DNA of 16,666 nt, taken from NCBI GenBank assembly GCA_026770585.1, contig MU646402.1, forward strand, positions 610,953 through 627,618, written 5' to 3'. Source of the DNA: Baffinella frigidus. Its lineage: Eukaryota; Cryptophyceae; Cryptomonadales; Baffinellaceae. Under the pieces are notes generated by a model, which searched no databases, was not told the origin of the DNA, and saw only the letters and a list, made by a program, of their open reading frames with translations. Position 1 is the first letter of the stretch. The number at the start of each line of letters is the position of its first letter. Shown here piece after piece: positions 7,144-13,850 of this stretch. Position numbers and translations under genes: made by a program.

Positions 7144-7290
7144 CGGCCGAAGGGATTTTGAATGACCCCTACGCGATAAGACCTACGACCCTACGGTACG
7201 CAACCCGTAGGGACATGAGGGGGTTCCTACGGATAAGGTAACGGAAAGGTGGCCCGATTTGGGCAGAAAATCCCTTTGTATCCCGCTGCA
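7144..7290 (-). repeat. Family G element, reverse orientation
   Basis: It contains CTACGCGATAAGACCTACGA, CCCTACGGTACGCAACCCGT and GTTCCTACGGATAAGGTAAC, then CGGAAAGGTGGCCCGATTTG. The ends AAGGGATTTT and AAAATCCCTT form a terminal inverted repeat. It matches the inverse of 12013-12175 along its length. One side directly abuts element A8. Confidence 0.8.
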
Positions 7291-7365
7291 AGGTGAGGTG
7301 AAACCTGGCGATCGCGTACGATCTCTTCCGGAGAGCGCGCTGCGCCGTTCTGCTGCGGTACCTGC

Positions 7366-7770
7366 TTTCATATGGGGACGGATTTAATTTAAATGTGGAA
7401 AATTATTTATTTGAATTCACCCGTTTGCCAATTTAAATATGGAAAATTATTTCGGCTGGGGGTTTACTAGCGCTGCCTCAGGCAGGCGCCGTTCTGCTGA
7501 GGTACCGCCTTATTTGGGTTAGCGGTTTATTCAAGCGTTGTTGACCGTTTATTCAAGGAAAAACACCTTGATAGAGGGCGCCGCCTGATTTCATATGAGA
7601 AAACATTTAATTTAAAATACGTTGATGCTGTCTTAGGGGTGATTATGTGCGATTTTAAAGTTACGCGAAGGCTGAGATGTAAAATACGTGGCCAATACCG
7701 GGCGCTGCCTGCTTGGGGGTAGCAGTTTCCTGAAGCGTTGTTGACCGTTTATTCGAGAGAAAGAAAAATT
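7366..7770 (+). repeat. Degenerate ~200-220-bp direct repeats
   Basis: AAGCGTTGTTGACCGTTTAT occurs at 7533 and 7732 (offset about 200), preceded by TTGGGTTAGCGG and TTGGGGGTAGCAG. CTTTCATATGGGGACGGATT (7366) corresponds to ATTTCATATGAGAAAACATT (7587). ATTTAAATGTGGAAAATTAT at 7387 and ATTTAAATATGGAAAATTAT at 7431 form a shorter direct repeat. No gene is supported. Confidence 0.6.
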
Positions 7771-7888
7771 ATGGCGGGGAGCACCGATTATGGTACGGAA
7801 CGCACCGACGCCTGACATTCAACAGTCGTGGGACGCAAGCGGTAGGAGGCAGTTGAGTTGACTACTTTTTGGAAGGCTCTAAGGGAAA

Positions 7889-8005
7889 TAGAGAAGAAGA
7901 AGAAGAAAGAAGGAGAAGGAGAAGGAGAAGAACGAGAAGAAGAAGAAGAAGAAGGAGAAGACCGAGAAGAAGAAAAAGAAAGAAGGGGGGGGGGGGGAAG
8001 AGGGA
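7889..8005 (+). repeat. Polypurine GAA/GGA tract ending in a G-run
   Basis: About 115 bp that are almost pure purine, mostly (GAA)n and GGAGAA units, interrupted by two ACG/ACC bases and ending in a run of 13 G. Three overlapping open frames encode only Glu/Lys, Arg or Leu/Ser homopolymer-like peptides and are shadows of the repeat. Such tracts can form intramolecular triplexes. Confidence 0.9.
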
Positions 8006-8139
8006 CGGGCTCACGATCTGCGCGGAGGCAGACGGCTGCCCCTCCGTGTGGTGTTGGTGCACCTGCACCCATCTCAACATCAAAAAACGAAAGCCTGCTC
8101 GCGTGTGAGATGCCCCTCGCACACGAACCTCCTCAGATT

Positions 8140-8300
8140 TAATCCGGTCAGGTATTTAAATTAAATGCTCGGGAGTTCCCCGAATGTACGAAAATTACTA
8201 CACACGATCTTTCGGACACGACTCTTTTATCGCCTGTGTAGTAATTTTCGTTGTATGGGGAATTCCGCCGAGCATTTAAATTAAATACATGGCCGGATGA
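8140..8300. mobile_element. Family A fold-back element A5 (TSD GATT)
   Basis: The termini are TAATCCGGTCAGGTATTTAA and the inverse of TCATCCGGCCATGTATTTAA. Next come AATTAAATGCTCGG and TTCCCC, then the core ACGAAAATTACTACACA / TGTGTAGTAATTTTCGT. GATT flanks it at 8136-8139 and 8301-8304. The element is 161 bp. Confidence 0.9.
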
Positions 8301-8482
8301 GATTGAGTGTGACGCATGTGTTCCTGCACTTTTGCGTTTCGACGGAATCCACTAATGCCAGTATCTGCGCAGGCCTCCCCGTGTGGTGTTGGTGCACCTG
8401 CCACACCAGGCGCATCAAACAACCTTTTTAAATCCCGGAGAGCTGTACAAGCGAGGGCGTGTGTAGTAATTTTTGTGTGTTT

Positions 8483-8521
8483 GGTCACGTGTTGACCCGC
8501 TTTTCGGGGAGACACGTGACC
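8483..8521. repeat. GGTCACGTGT hairpin next to a solo core A
   Basis: GGTCACGTGT and ACACGTGACC form a 10-bp stem around a 19-base loop. Just upstream, GTGTAGTAATTTTTG (8461-8475) is a one-sided copy of core module A with no partner arm. It could be a degraded family A element. ACGTGACCAA also recurs at 1468, 1741, 4123 and 10044. Confidence 0.6.
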
Positions 8522-8822
8522 AACCTCGTACAAAACGCCTGCAGTTGACATTTTAAAAGGGGTGTCTGGGTAGCATCGACGTGTGGTGTTGGTGCACCTG
8601 CACCCGTGTGGGTCGAGCCTAAAACCCTCAAAAACGAAAAATTCAGATTAGAGTGTGAACCGAGGTTGGGGTCGAGTTTTATGTGAGACGAGCCTCGCAA
8701 GACCCTCCCAAGGTTCTGCGGGTTTGTTTTCGGTGCACCTGACGCGTGTGGGACGAGCCTGAAAAACGAATTTTCTCGGATTGAGTGTGGGATGCGCCTC
8801 GACACGAGAATCTCCTCCGATT

Positions 8823-8971
8823 TCATGCCGCCAGGTATTTAATTTGAATGCTGGAAATGCATTCTTTTGGCGTCAGAAGTTGCCAGAAATTGCCAATTTG
8901 GCCACTTCAGGCAGAATATGATGCCACAGGTATGCGTTTCGGGCGTTTAATTTAAATGCCTGGCGGGATGA
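8823..8971. mobile_element. Family A fold-back element A6 (TSD GATT), different core
   Basis: The termini are TCATGCCGCCAGGTATTTAA and the inverse of TCATCCCGCCAGGCATTTAA. GATT lies at 8819-8822 and 8972-8975. The unoccupied host phrase CGGATTGAGTGTGGGATG at 8778 carries one GATT. The outer shell resembles A5, but the inside (AGAAGTTGCCAGAAATTGCC and onward) lacks the AACGAAAATTACTACACA core. Confidence 0.87.
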
Positions 8972-9061
8972 GATTGAGTGCGGGATGGGCCTCAGAACGA
9001 ACCTCCTGAAGACTGCCGCGCCCCCCGTGGAGACAGGCGGGAGAAGAGCAAACACGAAAGC

Positions 9062-9189
9062 GCACCTCTTCGGGCCCGTGCGGGAATAAACGGGTCGGTC
9101 GCGGGAGTAAAAACGCACCTCTTCGGGTCCGTGCGGGAATAAACGGGTCGGTCACGGGCGTGAAAACGCACCTGTTCGCGGACCGTCGC
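9062..9189 (+). repeat. 53-bp minisatellite, 2.4 units
   Basis: Units begin GCACCTCTTCGGGCCCGTGC at 9062, 9115 and (truncated) 9168, with period exactly 53. They contain GGGAATAAACGGGTCGGTC. Three overlapping minus-strand open frames repeat a DPFIPARTRRG-like peptide, but 53 is not a multiple of three, so the repeat is unlikely to be coding. Confidence 0.88.
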
Positions 9190-9248
9190 GTACCACGCCA
9201 GGAACGGCTTCAGCATCACGATTTCATTGTCCCGGTTTCCGCCTGAGA

Positions 9249-9515
9249 TCGAGGGTTGGGGGTTAGGGGTTGAGGGTTTAGGCTTAATGGTTAGGGTTAC
9301 CCTAGGGTTTCCGCATCCTATTTCCCCCTAAACCCTGAACCCTAAACCCTGAACCCTAAACCCTGCACCCTGCACCCTAAACCCCGTCTGAGAGACCCTC
9401 ACAGTAGCTGCATGGGAACGAGGTTTGGGAGTTGATGAGTTTAGAGGGTAGGGTTGATGTTAAGGGCCAGGGTTTCGAAAGAGGTTTAGGGAGTAGGGTT
9501 TAGGTTAAGGGTTGG
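9249..9515. repeat. Mixed-orientation degenerate telomere repeats
   Basis: G-rich GGGTTAGGGGTTGAGGG variants (9253-9310) are followed by C-rich CCCTGAA/CCCTAAA/CCCTGCA units (9328-9384), then diverged G-rich units (9420-9515). The phrases CCCGGTTTCCGCCTGAGATC (9231) and CCCGGTTGCCGTCTGGGATC (9526) flank the block. The G-rich segment with its leader is therefore a direct repeat about 295 bp apart. Confidence 0.75.
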
Positions 9516-9585
9516 GGGTTTCCCGTCCCGGTTGCCGTCTGGGATCGAGGTTTGGAGTTTTGGTGTTTGGTGTTTGGTGTTCGGT

Positions 9586-9709
9586 GTTTAGGGTTTAGGG
9601 TTTAGGGTTTAGGGTTTAGGGTTTAGGGTTTGGGGTTTAGGGTTTAGGGTTTAGGGTTTAGGGTTTAGGGTTTAGGTTTTAGGGTTTAGGGTTTAGGGTT
9701 TAGGGTGAG
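9586..9709 (+). repeat. Best-preserved TTTAGGG array
   Basis: About 17-18 consecutive heptamers, nearly all exact TTTAGGG, with one TTTGGGG and one TTTTAGG variant. They are preceded by TGTTTGG/TGTTCGG variants from about 9560. This is the clearest evidence for the host's telomere unit. The array is interstitial, with non-telomeric sequence on both sides. Confidence 0.93.
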
Positions 9710-9796
9710 GGTGTCTCGTACAAATCCACTCTTCCCAAAAACGCGAAACAAACCGCTACGGGATGGTGGGGGGGCATCCGTGACAGATGATGCGAA

Positions 9797-9893
9797 ACCC
9801 TTAACCCTAAACCCTAAACCTTGAACCCTACAACCCCAAACCCCAAACACCTAAACCCTACACCCTAAACCTTGAACCCCGAACCCCAAACCC
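9797..9893 (-). repeat. C-rich telomere-like array facing the TTTAGGG array
   Basis: Degenerate CCCTAAA, CCTTGAA, CCCCAAA and CCCTACA units on the plus strand. Together with 9586-9709 they form a G-rich to C-rich convergent pair around an 87-bp spacer with a short G-run. Confidence 0.85.
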
Positions 9894-10155
9894 AGGGCTT
9901 GGAGGGAGAGGGTGTGTGAAAACGACCAGTCAACCCTTATGACGCAGGGGCCCACTCGAGAATGCTGGAGGATCATATTTACATATCGGGTTGTAAACAT
10001 TTGTACCAGGATACGGTGTTCCAACCTCGCGCCTGGCCAATAAATTGCTATTTACGTGACCAATGAACAAAAGTTACTACACAAATGCCCACTTTAAAAG
10101 CACATGGGTTTTAAATAGGCGCCGCTAGCATTCTCATGTGGGCGGGGACCGTGGC
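9894..10155. other. Spacer with a solo half core A
   Basis: Contains TTTACGTGACCAATGAACAA followed by AAGTTACTACACAAATG (about 10042-10086). This resembles one arm of family A plus its common ACGTGACC flank, but no opposite arm follows. No gene is seen. Confidence 0.45.
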
Positions 10156-10277
10156 GGACCCCTATGTGTTCATAGGAGTTAGACGACGCTTAATTAGGAC
10201 CCTAAGTAAATTTAATTAGGGCCAGAATCCGGTTTGATAGTCCATTTTGATTTCAAAATAAACATGTCCCCAGATGA

Positions 10278-10425
10278 CTAGCTCTGTCCCGCTTGGATTT
10301 GAGCTCGCCATTATTTCGCCCCCCCCGAAATTTCACAGGTAAATTTCATGGGGGGGTTTCAAAATTCACCTGTGAAATTTCGGGGGGGGCGAAATAACAG
10401 CCCAAATTTACTGGGACAGAGCTGG
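10278..10425. mobile_element. CTAGCTCTG-family element 1 (TSD GATGA)
   Basis: The termini are CTAGCTCTGTCCCGCTTGGA and the inverse of CCAGCTCTGTCCCAG. The interior has GCCATTATTTCGCC, a C-run, and AAATTTCACAGGTAAATTT paired with AAATTCACCTGTGAAATTTC, then a G-run. The 5-bp sequence GATGA flanks it at 10273-10277 and 10426-10430. It is inserted in the left part of the 666-bp inverted repeat. The related host sequence at 10845 (GTCCCCGGATATGGATGGG) lacks the element. Confidence 0.87.
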
Positions 10426-10430
10426 GATGA

Positions 10431-10915
10431 GACCGTGGCGAATGATGCGCCAGCTGTTCGCGCTCGAGAGACGAGAGAGGCCGAGTTTCCGTAACCTTAT
10501 CCGTAGGAACCCCCCTATGTCCCTACGGGTTGCCTACCGTAGGGTCCCAGGTCTTTAAGCGATAAGGGGTTATTCACAAATCCCATCGAAGTCCGCTGTA
10601 TGGGAGGAGACCGTGGCGAATGATGCGTGCGGCGAGTGACGAGAGAGGCGCTGTCCGGTTTGATAGTCCATTTTCGTTTGAAATAAACCAGTCCCCGGAT
10701 TCATCCGGGAACATGATTAATCTAAACGAAAATGTCCTACCAAACCGGGTTCTGGTCCTAATTAAATTTACTTATGGCCCTAATTAACCTTCGGCCAACG
10801 CCTATGAACAAATAGGGGTCCATTTTCTTTTAAATTGAACATGTCCCCGGATATGGATGGGACCGTGGCGAATGATGCGTGCGGCAAGCTGTTCGCGCTC
10901 TAGAGACGAGAGAGG
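10431..10915 (+). repeat. Three copies of GACCGTGGCGAATGATGCG
   Basis: GACCGTGGCGAATGATGCG occurs at 10431, 10609 and 10861, each followed by GACGAGAGAGG. A truncated start lies at 10148 and relics near 11094 and 11418. It appears to be the host repeat into which the inverted-repeat elements of this region have inserted. GCTGTTCGCGCTC precedes the GAGACGAGAGAGG in two of the copies. Confidence 0.7.
10487..10605 (+). repeat. Family G copy, left-truncated
   Basis: TTTCCGTAACCTTATCCGTA, GGAACCCCCCTATGTCCC, then TACGGGTTGCCTACCGTAGG and the right end ATCGAAGTCCGCTGTATGGG. The left terminal repeat is missing. It is the closest intact-core match to 12013-12175 and supplies the uninterrupted site for element A9. 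Confidence 0.8.
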
Positions 10916-10977
10916 GGCCGATGCGGAGTAGAAGGACCCCCACACCCAGTTCGAGAGCTCGCACACCTGATTGTAGG

Positions 10978-11420
10978 GGGTGGGGTTAGGAGTTAGGGGT
11001 AATGGGTTAGGGAAAAGGGGTAAGGGTTAGGGTTAGGGTTAGGGTTAGGGTTAGGGTTTGTGTTAGGGCTAGGGGTTAGGGGTCAGGGTTAGAGTGAAGA
11101 GAGAGGCAATGATGCAGAGTAGAAGGACCCCCACACCCAGTTCGAGAGCTCGCACACCTGATTGAGGTTTGTAGGGGTTGGGGTTAGGGGTTGGGGTTGA
11201 GGGGGTAGGGGGAAGGGGGAAGGGTTAGGGTTAGGGTTAGGGTTGGGGTTAGGGGTTGGGGTTGAGGGGTAAGGGGTAAAGTGTTAGGGTTAGGGTTAGG
11301 GTTAGGGTTAGGGTTAGGGTTAGGGCTAGGGGTTAGGGGGGTAAGGGGTAAGGTGTTAGGGTTAGAGTTAGGTTTAGGGTTAGGGTTAGGGTTAGGACTA
11401 GGGGTTAGGGGTCAGGGTTA
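10978..11420 (+). repeat. TTAGGG hexamer arrays in a ~190-bp duplicated unit
   Basis: Exact TTAGGG hexamer runs lie around 11023-11056, 11226-11244, 11286-11327 and 11370-11394, mixed with GGGGTTA and GGGTAAG variants. The leader ATGCGGAGTAGAAGGACCCC plus ACACCCAGTTCGAGAGCTCG occurs at 10920 and 11111 (offset 191). The unit length is six here and seven elsewhere in the window. Confidence 0.88.
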
Positions 11421-11481
11421 GAGTGACGAGAGAGGCGCTGATGCGGAGTGGCTGTTTTCTCCTGCTGCAAGCAGGAGAAGT

Positions 11482-11638
11482 CTAGCTTTGTCCCACTTGA
11501 TTTCGGCCCCCCATAAATTCGCCCCCCCCCCCCATTTTACAGGTAAATTTTGAACCCCTCCCATGAAATTTACCCGTAAAATTTCGGGGGAGGGGGGCGA
11601 ATTTATGGGGAGCCCAGATCCAAGTGGGACAGAGCTAG
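11482..11638. mobile_element. CTAGCTCTG-family element 2 (TSD GAAGT)
   Basis: The termini are CTAGCTTTGTCCCACTTG and the inverse of CTAGCTCTGTCCCACTTGGA. The interior ATAAATTCGCC, 14-C run and ATTTTACAGGTAAATTTTGA pair with AAATTTACCCGTAAAATTTC and a G-rich stretch. GAAGT lies at 11477-11481 and 11639-11643. The left flank also contains a CTCCTGCTGCAAGCAGGAG hairpin (11459-11477). Confidence 0.9.
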
Positions 11639-11783
11639 GAAGTGACCGTGCCCGAGTCAGGGGGGGGCTCCACGGCCTGATCGCTTGCGTCAGGCGGATT
11701 TGTACCAGCGTTGGAGGAGCCCTGTTGCTTTAAGAAACCCCACTCTCGACTTTTGCTTCGGTGGCAGCGCTCTCGGGTAAACC

Positions 11784-11934
11784 CTAGCTCTGTCCCACTT
11801 GGATTTGGGCTCGCCATTATTTCGCCCCCCCCGCAATTTCACAGGTAGATTTTGACCCCCCCCCATAGAATTTACCTGTAAAATGGGGGGGGGCGAAATA
11901 GTGGCGAGCCCAAATTGATCTGGGGCAGAGCTAG
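11784..11934. mobile_element. CTAGCTCTG-family element 3 (TSD AAACC)
   Basis: The termini are CTAGCTCTGTCCCACTTGGA and the inverse of CTAGCTCTGCCCCAG. The next arm segment GGGCTCGCCATTATTTCGCC pairs with GGGCGAAATAGTGGCGAGCC. AAACC flanks at 11779-11783 and 11935-11939. Upstream, TCTCGACTTTTGCTTCGG and CAGCGCTCTCG (11746-11775) resemble 5922-5956, a dispersed host repeat. No ORF of transposase type is present. Confidence 0.9.
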
Positions 11935-12012
11935 AAACCCTAGAGCAGATCGGGCGCTGGCCAAACAATCAAAAGGGTTCTTTCGGAACGACCACAGGGC
12001 ATCCTGTTAGCC

Positions 12013-12175
12013 ATACAGCGGGCTTCGAAGGGCTTTTCGGCCCAAATCGGGTTCACCTTTCCGTCACCTTTTCCATAGGAACTCCCCTATGCCCCTACGG
12101 GTTGCCTACCGTAGGGTCGTAGGTCTTATCGCTTAAGGGTTGTTCGAAAAATCCCTTCGAAGTCCGCTGTGTGGC
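12013..12175 (+). mobile_element. Most complete family G element
   Basis: The ends CCATACAGCGGGCTTCGAAG and the inverse of CCACACAGCGGACTTCGAAG give terminal repeats of about 23 bp. Adjacent GTTAG and CTAAC extend the pairing outward. The inside carries CGGCCCAAATCGGGTTCACC, CCCCTACGGGTTGCCTACCG and GTAGGGTCGTAGGTCTTATC. Five copies in the window and terminal inverted repeats point to a non-autonomous DNA element, but no target duplication could be defined. Confidence 0.75.
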
Positions 12176-12178
12176 TAA

Positions 12179-12372
12179 CCACCCTGGAGGGGACTTGCGG
12201 CCAATCCCGAATAACCCTTTAACGCAAAAGTTGACAGTATTTGTACCACTCAAATACTTATAAGACCGTTTTGTACCAGATCCATTCATCACGGGGGACT
12301 GAGATCTCAGTCCATTCCAAGGGGAGTTGACTTAAGAATGCTCAAAATACCCCCACCCTGTCTCCAGGGTGG
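12179..12372. mobile_element. Family B-like element B4
   Basis: Perfect 11-bp ends CCACCCTGGAG and CTCCAGGGTGG match those of B2. The interior includes AAAGTTGACAGTATTTGTACC and GGAGTTGACTTAAG, which are parts of core module B. The arms outside the ends are poorly paired, so this is an old or rearranged copy. CTGAGATCTCAG (12299-12310) is a perfect 12-bp palindrome inside it. It abuts the family G element at 12013-12175. Confidence 0.65.
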
Positions 12373-12413
12373 CGTCAGGAAAGCTGAAACACCTGACGTG
12401 GCGTTGTTCGCAA

Positions 12414-12443
12414 CGACCACAGCAGACCGGTCTGCTGTGGTCG
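12414..12443. repeat. Perfect 30-bp palindrome
   Basis: CGACCACAGCAGACC and its exact inverse GGTCTGCTGTGGTCG, with no loop. The arm start AACGACCACAG also appears at 11988. No terminal repeats or duplications were found around it, and its function is unknown. Confidence 0.85.
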
Positions 12444-12450
12444 TGCCGCC

Positions 12451-12591
12451 AGCCCTCACTGTGGGAGCAATTCTCCCTTTCGGGTCCCTGGAATCGTACT
12501 GCATCTCGCCAGAATCCGGAATCCGGCGAGCTGCAGTGCAGATCAAGGGGATCGACTAAGGCGAATTGCCCCCCCACGCTGGGGCTGGTGG
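12451..12591. mobile_element. Inverted-repeat element, family F copy 2
   Basis: The imperfect arms are CCAGCCCTCACTGTGGGAGC then AATTCTCCCTT, and the inverse of CCAGCCCCAGCGTGGGGGGG then CAATTCGCCTT. They continue to CTGCATCTCGCC / GGCGAGCTGCAG and a short tip AATCCGGAATCCGG. The termini resemble 3648-3801. It does not show a clear target duplication. Confidence 0.65.
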
Positions 12592-13336
12592 GACGTTGAG
12601 CACGCTGCATGAGGGCCAGCGTTTCTCTCCGATAGCCACTTGTTCCTGAACCAATCCGACGCCATGACAATTGGCCCATGACGATGTATCACAGACGTCT
12701 CTTTGTGAGGGCATCCCCAGAGCGGCAGAGCGGCAGGAAACGGTGAAAGCATCCCCAGGTGACTGGGGGTGGAACAGTGTTTCAGGTCTTGTGGTCCCGG
12801 AACAAGTAGGTCCCGGAGTCACGTGATGGGCTGGGACCTGCTCATAGGTGAGATACCCGTGATCCTGCGCGTCAAGCGCCCGGAACCTGTCCCCCGGGAT
12901 CTTCGATCAGTGCTTGTCATACGAGGCCATGGCGGTCCTCGTTGGGGAAAGCGGTGGAGGTTTAGACGTCTGAGACGGAAGTCTCACCGGACTTCCGCGG
13001 AACGCTGCGCTGTCGCCGCGTCGACGCCCCATCCTGCCGCCGATCCGCTCGCGTTTCGCTGCATCTCCGCGAGGTTCATGTCAGGACCCGGTCACCTGAC
13101 TCACCTCTGAGGGGGTTCAAACGGAAAAAGCCAAAAGACCCAAAAAGTGGGCGCAAAATCAAGTCGTTTGACAGCCCTCTCCCCTCTGCGGTCTCTTCTC
13201 AAAGTGGTTCGATGACTTTTGGTCAAAAATTGACAGAGACCCAAAAGTTGATTGAGACAAGCGCGAGTTGGCTGAACGGGCTGTTCTGGCAGCGCCGCAT
13301 CGCAGCCACCAGCGGAGGAGAGGCTAGCCGGCGAGC
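12592..13336. other. Low-repeat stretch upstream of the RS/RD coding segment
   Basis: This is the longest stretch without a recognised dispersed repeat. A 113-codon plus-strand open frame (12769-13110) has no recognisable domain and a composition like translated non-coding sequence. A small hairpin lies at 12749-12768 (CATCCCCAGGTGACTGGGGG). Bases 13110-13336 contain TTTTGGTC, CCAAAAG and CAAAAGACCCAAAAAG motifs and may be the promoter and 5' leader of the downstream coding segment. No core promoter element is clear. Confidence 0.4.
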
Positions 13337-13663
13337 ATGGGGCGATCAAGGAGCAGGGAGCGCTCGCGTGACAGGGACAGGGACAGGGACAGGGAGCGGA
13401 AAGACCGCGACAGGGGAGGCGATCGGGATCGGGATCGTGAGAGGGAGAGGCCTTCGGACAGGGATCGCGAGAGGGGGAGGGATCGCGACAGGGAGCCCGC
13501 CAAGCTGGATGAGCCCAAAAGCGTCATCGAGCAGCAGGCGGAGCGTGCGGCAGCGGCGCAGGCAAGGATCCCCCGACCCCGGGCCCTGAACTTGCAGCCC
13601 CTGCCCCCAAATCGCTACACCCGCCGAGCCCCCATCCCGGATCCCCAGCCCGTGAATCCCTGA
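13337..13663 (+). CDS. RS/RD-rich N-terminal segment, splicing-factor-like
   Basis: The 108-residue open frame starts MGRSRSRERSRDRDRDRDRE. Residues 2-53 are an almost pure Arg/Asp/Ser/Glu dipeptide tract. Residues 54-75 (AKLDEPKSVIEQQAERAAAA) look like a short helix, and the rest is Pro/Arg-rich (NRYTRRAPIPDPQP). Such RS/RD tracts are known from nuclear spliceosomal proteins (SR-related factors, some DEAD-box helicases and tri-snRNP proteins), where they mediate contacts and are phosphorylated. The start AGCATGG has G at +4. No globular domain is present, so this is probably a first exon or a fragment. A possible donor is CCGTGAAT near 13652, just before the stop. The alternative frame 13212-13589 encodes a Gly/Thr repeat and is less plausible. 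The repeat-driven codon pattern keeps confidence moderate. Confidence 0.5.
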   Translation: MGRSRSRERSRDRDRDRDRERKDRDRGGDRDRDRERERPSDRDRERGRDRDREPAKLDEPKSVIEQQAERAAAAQARIPRPRALNLQPLPPNRYTRRAPIPDPQPVNP

Positions 13664-13675
13664 ACCTGTACCATG

Positions 13676-13850
13676 CATCCCAGGTCCGCCACCCTCATCC
13701 CTCTACCCTGGAACCCCTCCCTTCACCATCTTCCCGCGAACACCTTCCCGCGATGCGGATCCCCTCAGCCTCTCTGTACCTCCCGCCCGCCCCCCCCCTC
13801 CCTCCCCGGCGACAACCTCACCCTCGTCTCCTTCCCGTCTACCGTCTTCT
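13676..13850. other. C-rich spacer after the coding segment
   Basis: Pyrimidine-rich sequence (CCTCCC, CTTCCC, runs of C) with no ORF or repeat. If the RS/RD segment is a first exon, this would be intron. The sequence CCCAGGTCCGCC at 13679 contains a CAG|GT junction, but it lies after the in-frame stop. Confidence 0.35.

Larger units (their letters stand above)
6682..7358 (+). repeat. Three direct copies of AACCTGGCGATCGCGG repeat
   Basis: The unit AACCTGGCGATNGCGKACGA, then CTCTTCCGGAGAGCGCGCCG and CGCCGTTCTGCTGCGG, is found at 6682-6725 (short), 6930-6986 and 7302-7358. A relic lies at 7488. CTCTTCCGGAGAG is itself hairpin-forming. The phrase CTTTCTGGAAAGCTTTAT lies at 6773 and, with one change, at 6330. 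Elements B1, A8 and a family G copy sit between the units. Confidence 0.75.
8045..8822 (+). repeat. Host repeat array with GTGTGGTGTTGGTGCACCTG
   Basis: GTGTGGTGTTGGTGCACCTG starts at 8046, 8381 and 8581, with a partial copy (CGGTGCACCTGACGCGTGTG) at 8731. It is associated with ACGAA..CTCNGATTGAGTGTG and GATGCGCCTCG phrases at 8109, 8300, 8640, 8775 and 8972. This is an irregular tandem repeat of about 200-340 bp units. Elements A5 and A6 both sit in its CTCNGATTGAGTG segment. No coding signal persists across units. Confidence 0.7.
10156..10821. repeat. 666-bp inverted repeat with ~119-bp arms
   Basis: The left arm 10156-10275 and the inverse of 10703-10821 align throughout: GGACCCCTATNTGTTCATAG, TTAATTAGGRCC, TAAGTAAATTTAATTAGG, then CCAGAAYCCGGTTTG. 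The spacer holds a CTAGCTCTG element, a family G copy and a direct partial copy of the arm. The right side also forms its own smaller palindrome (10650-10763). TCCATTTTCTTTTAAATTGA at 10820 is an additional direct copy of the inner arm. No encoded protein was recognised. Confidence 0.8.

Noticed and set aside
7858-8142. Glu/Lys-, Arg- and Leu-rich open frames on both strands
   Set aside because: They are generated by the GAA/GGA tract and carry no conserved segment outside it.
8873-9219. Minus-strand frames with repeated DPFIPARTRRG-like peptide
   Set aside because: The underlying 53-bp repeat is not a multiple of three, so the peptide similarity shifts frame between units. This is unlike a selected protein.
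12769-13110. 113-codon plus-strand open frame upstream of the RS/RD segment
   Set aside because: No recognisable motif, unremarkable start context and no codon bias I could see. It is more likely upstream non-coding sequence.
13212-13589. 125-codon open frame overlapping the RS/RD segment
   Set aside because: Its Gly/Thr-rich part is an out-of-frame reading of the same repeats. The MGRSRSRERSR frame has the more protein-like composition.
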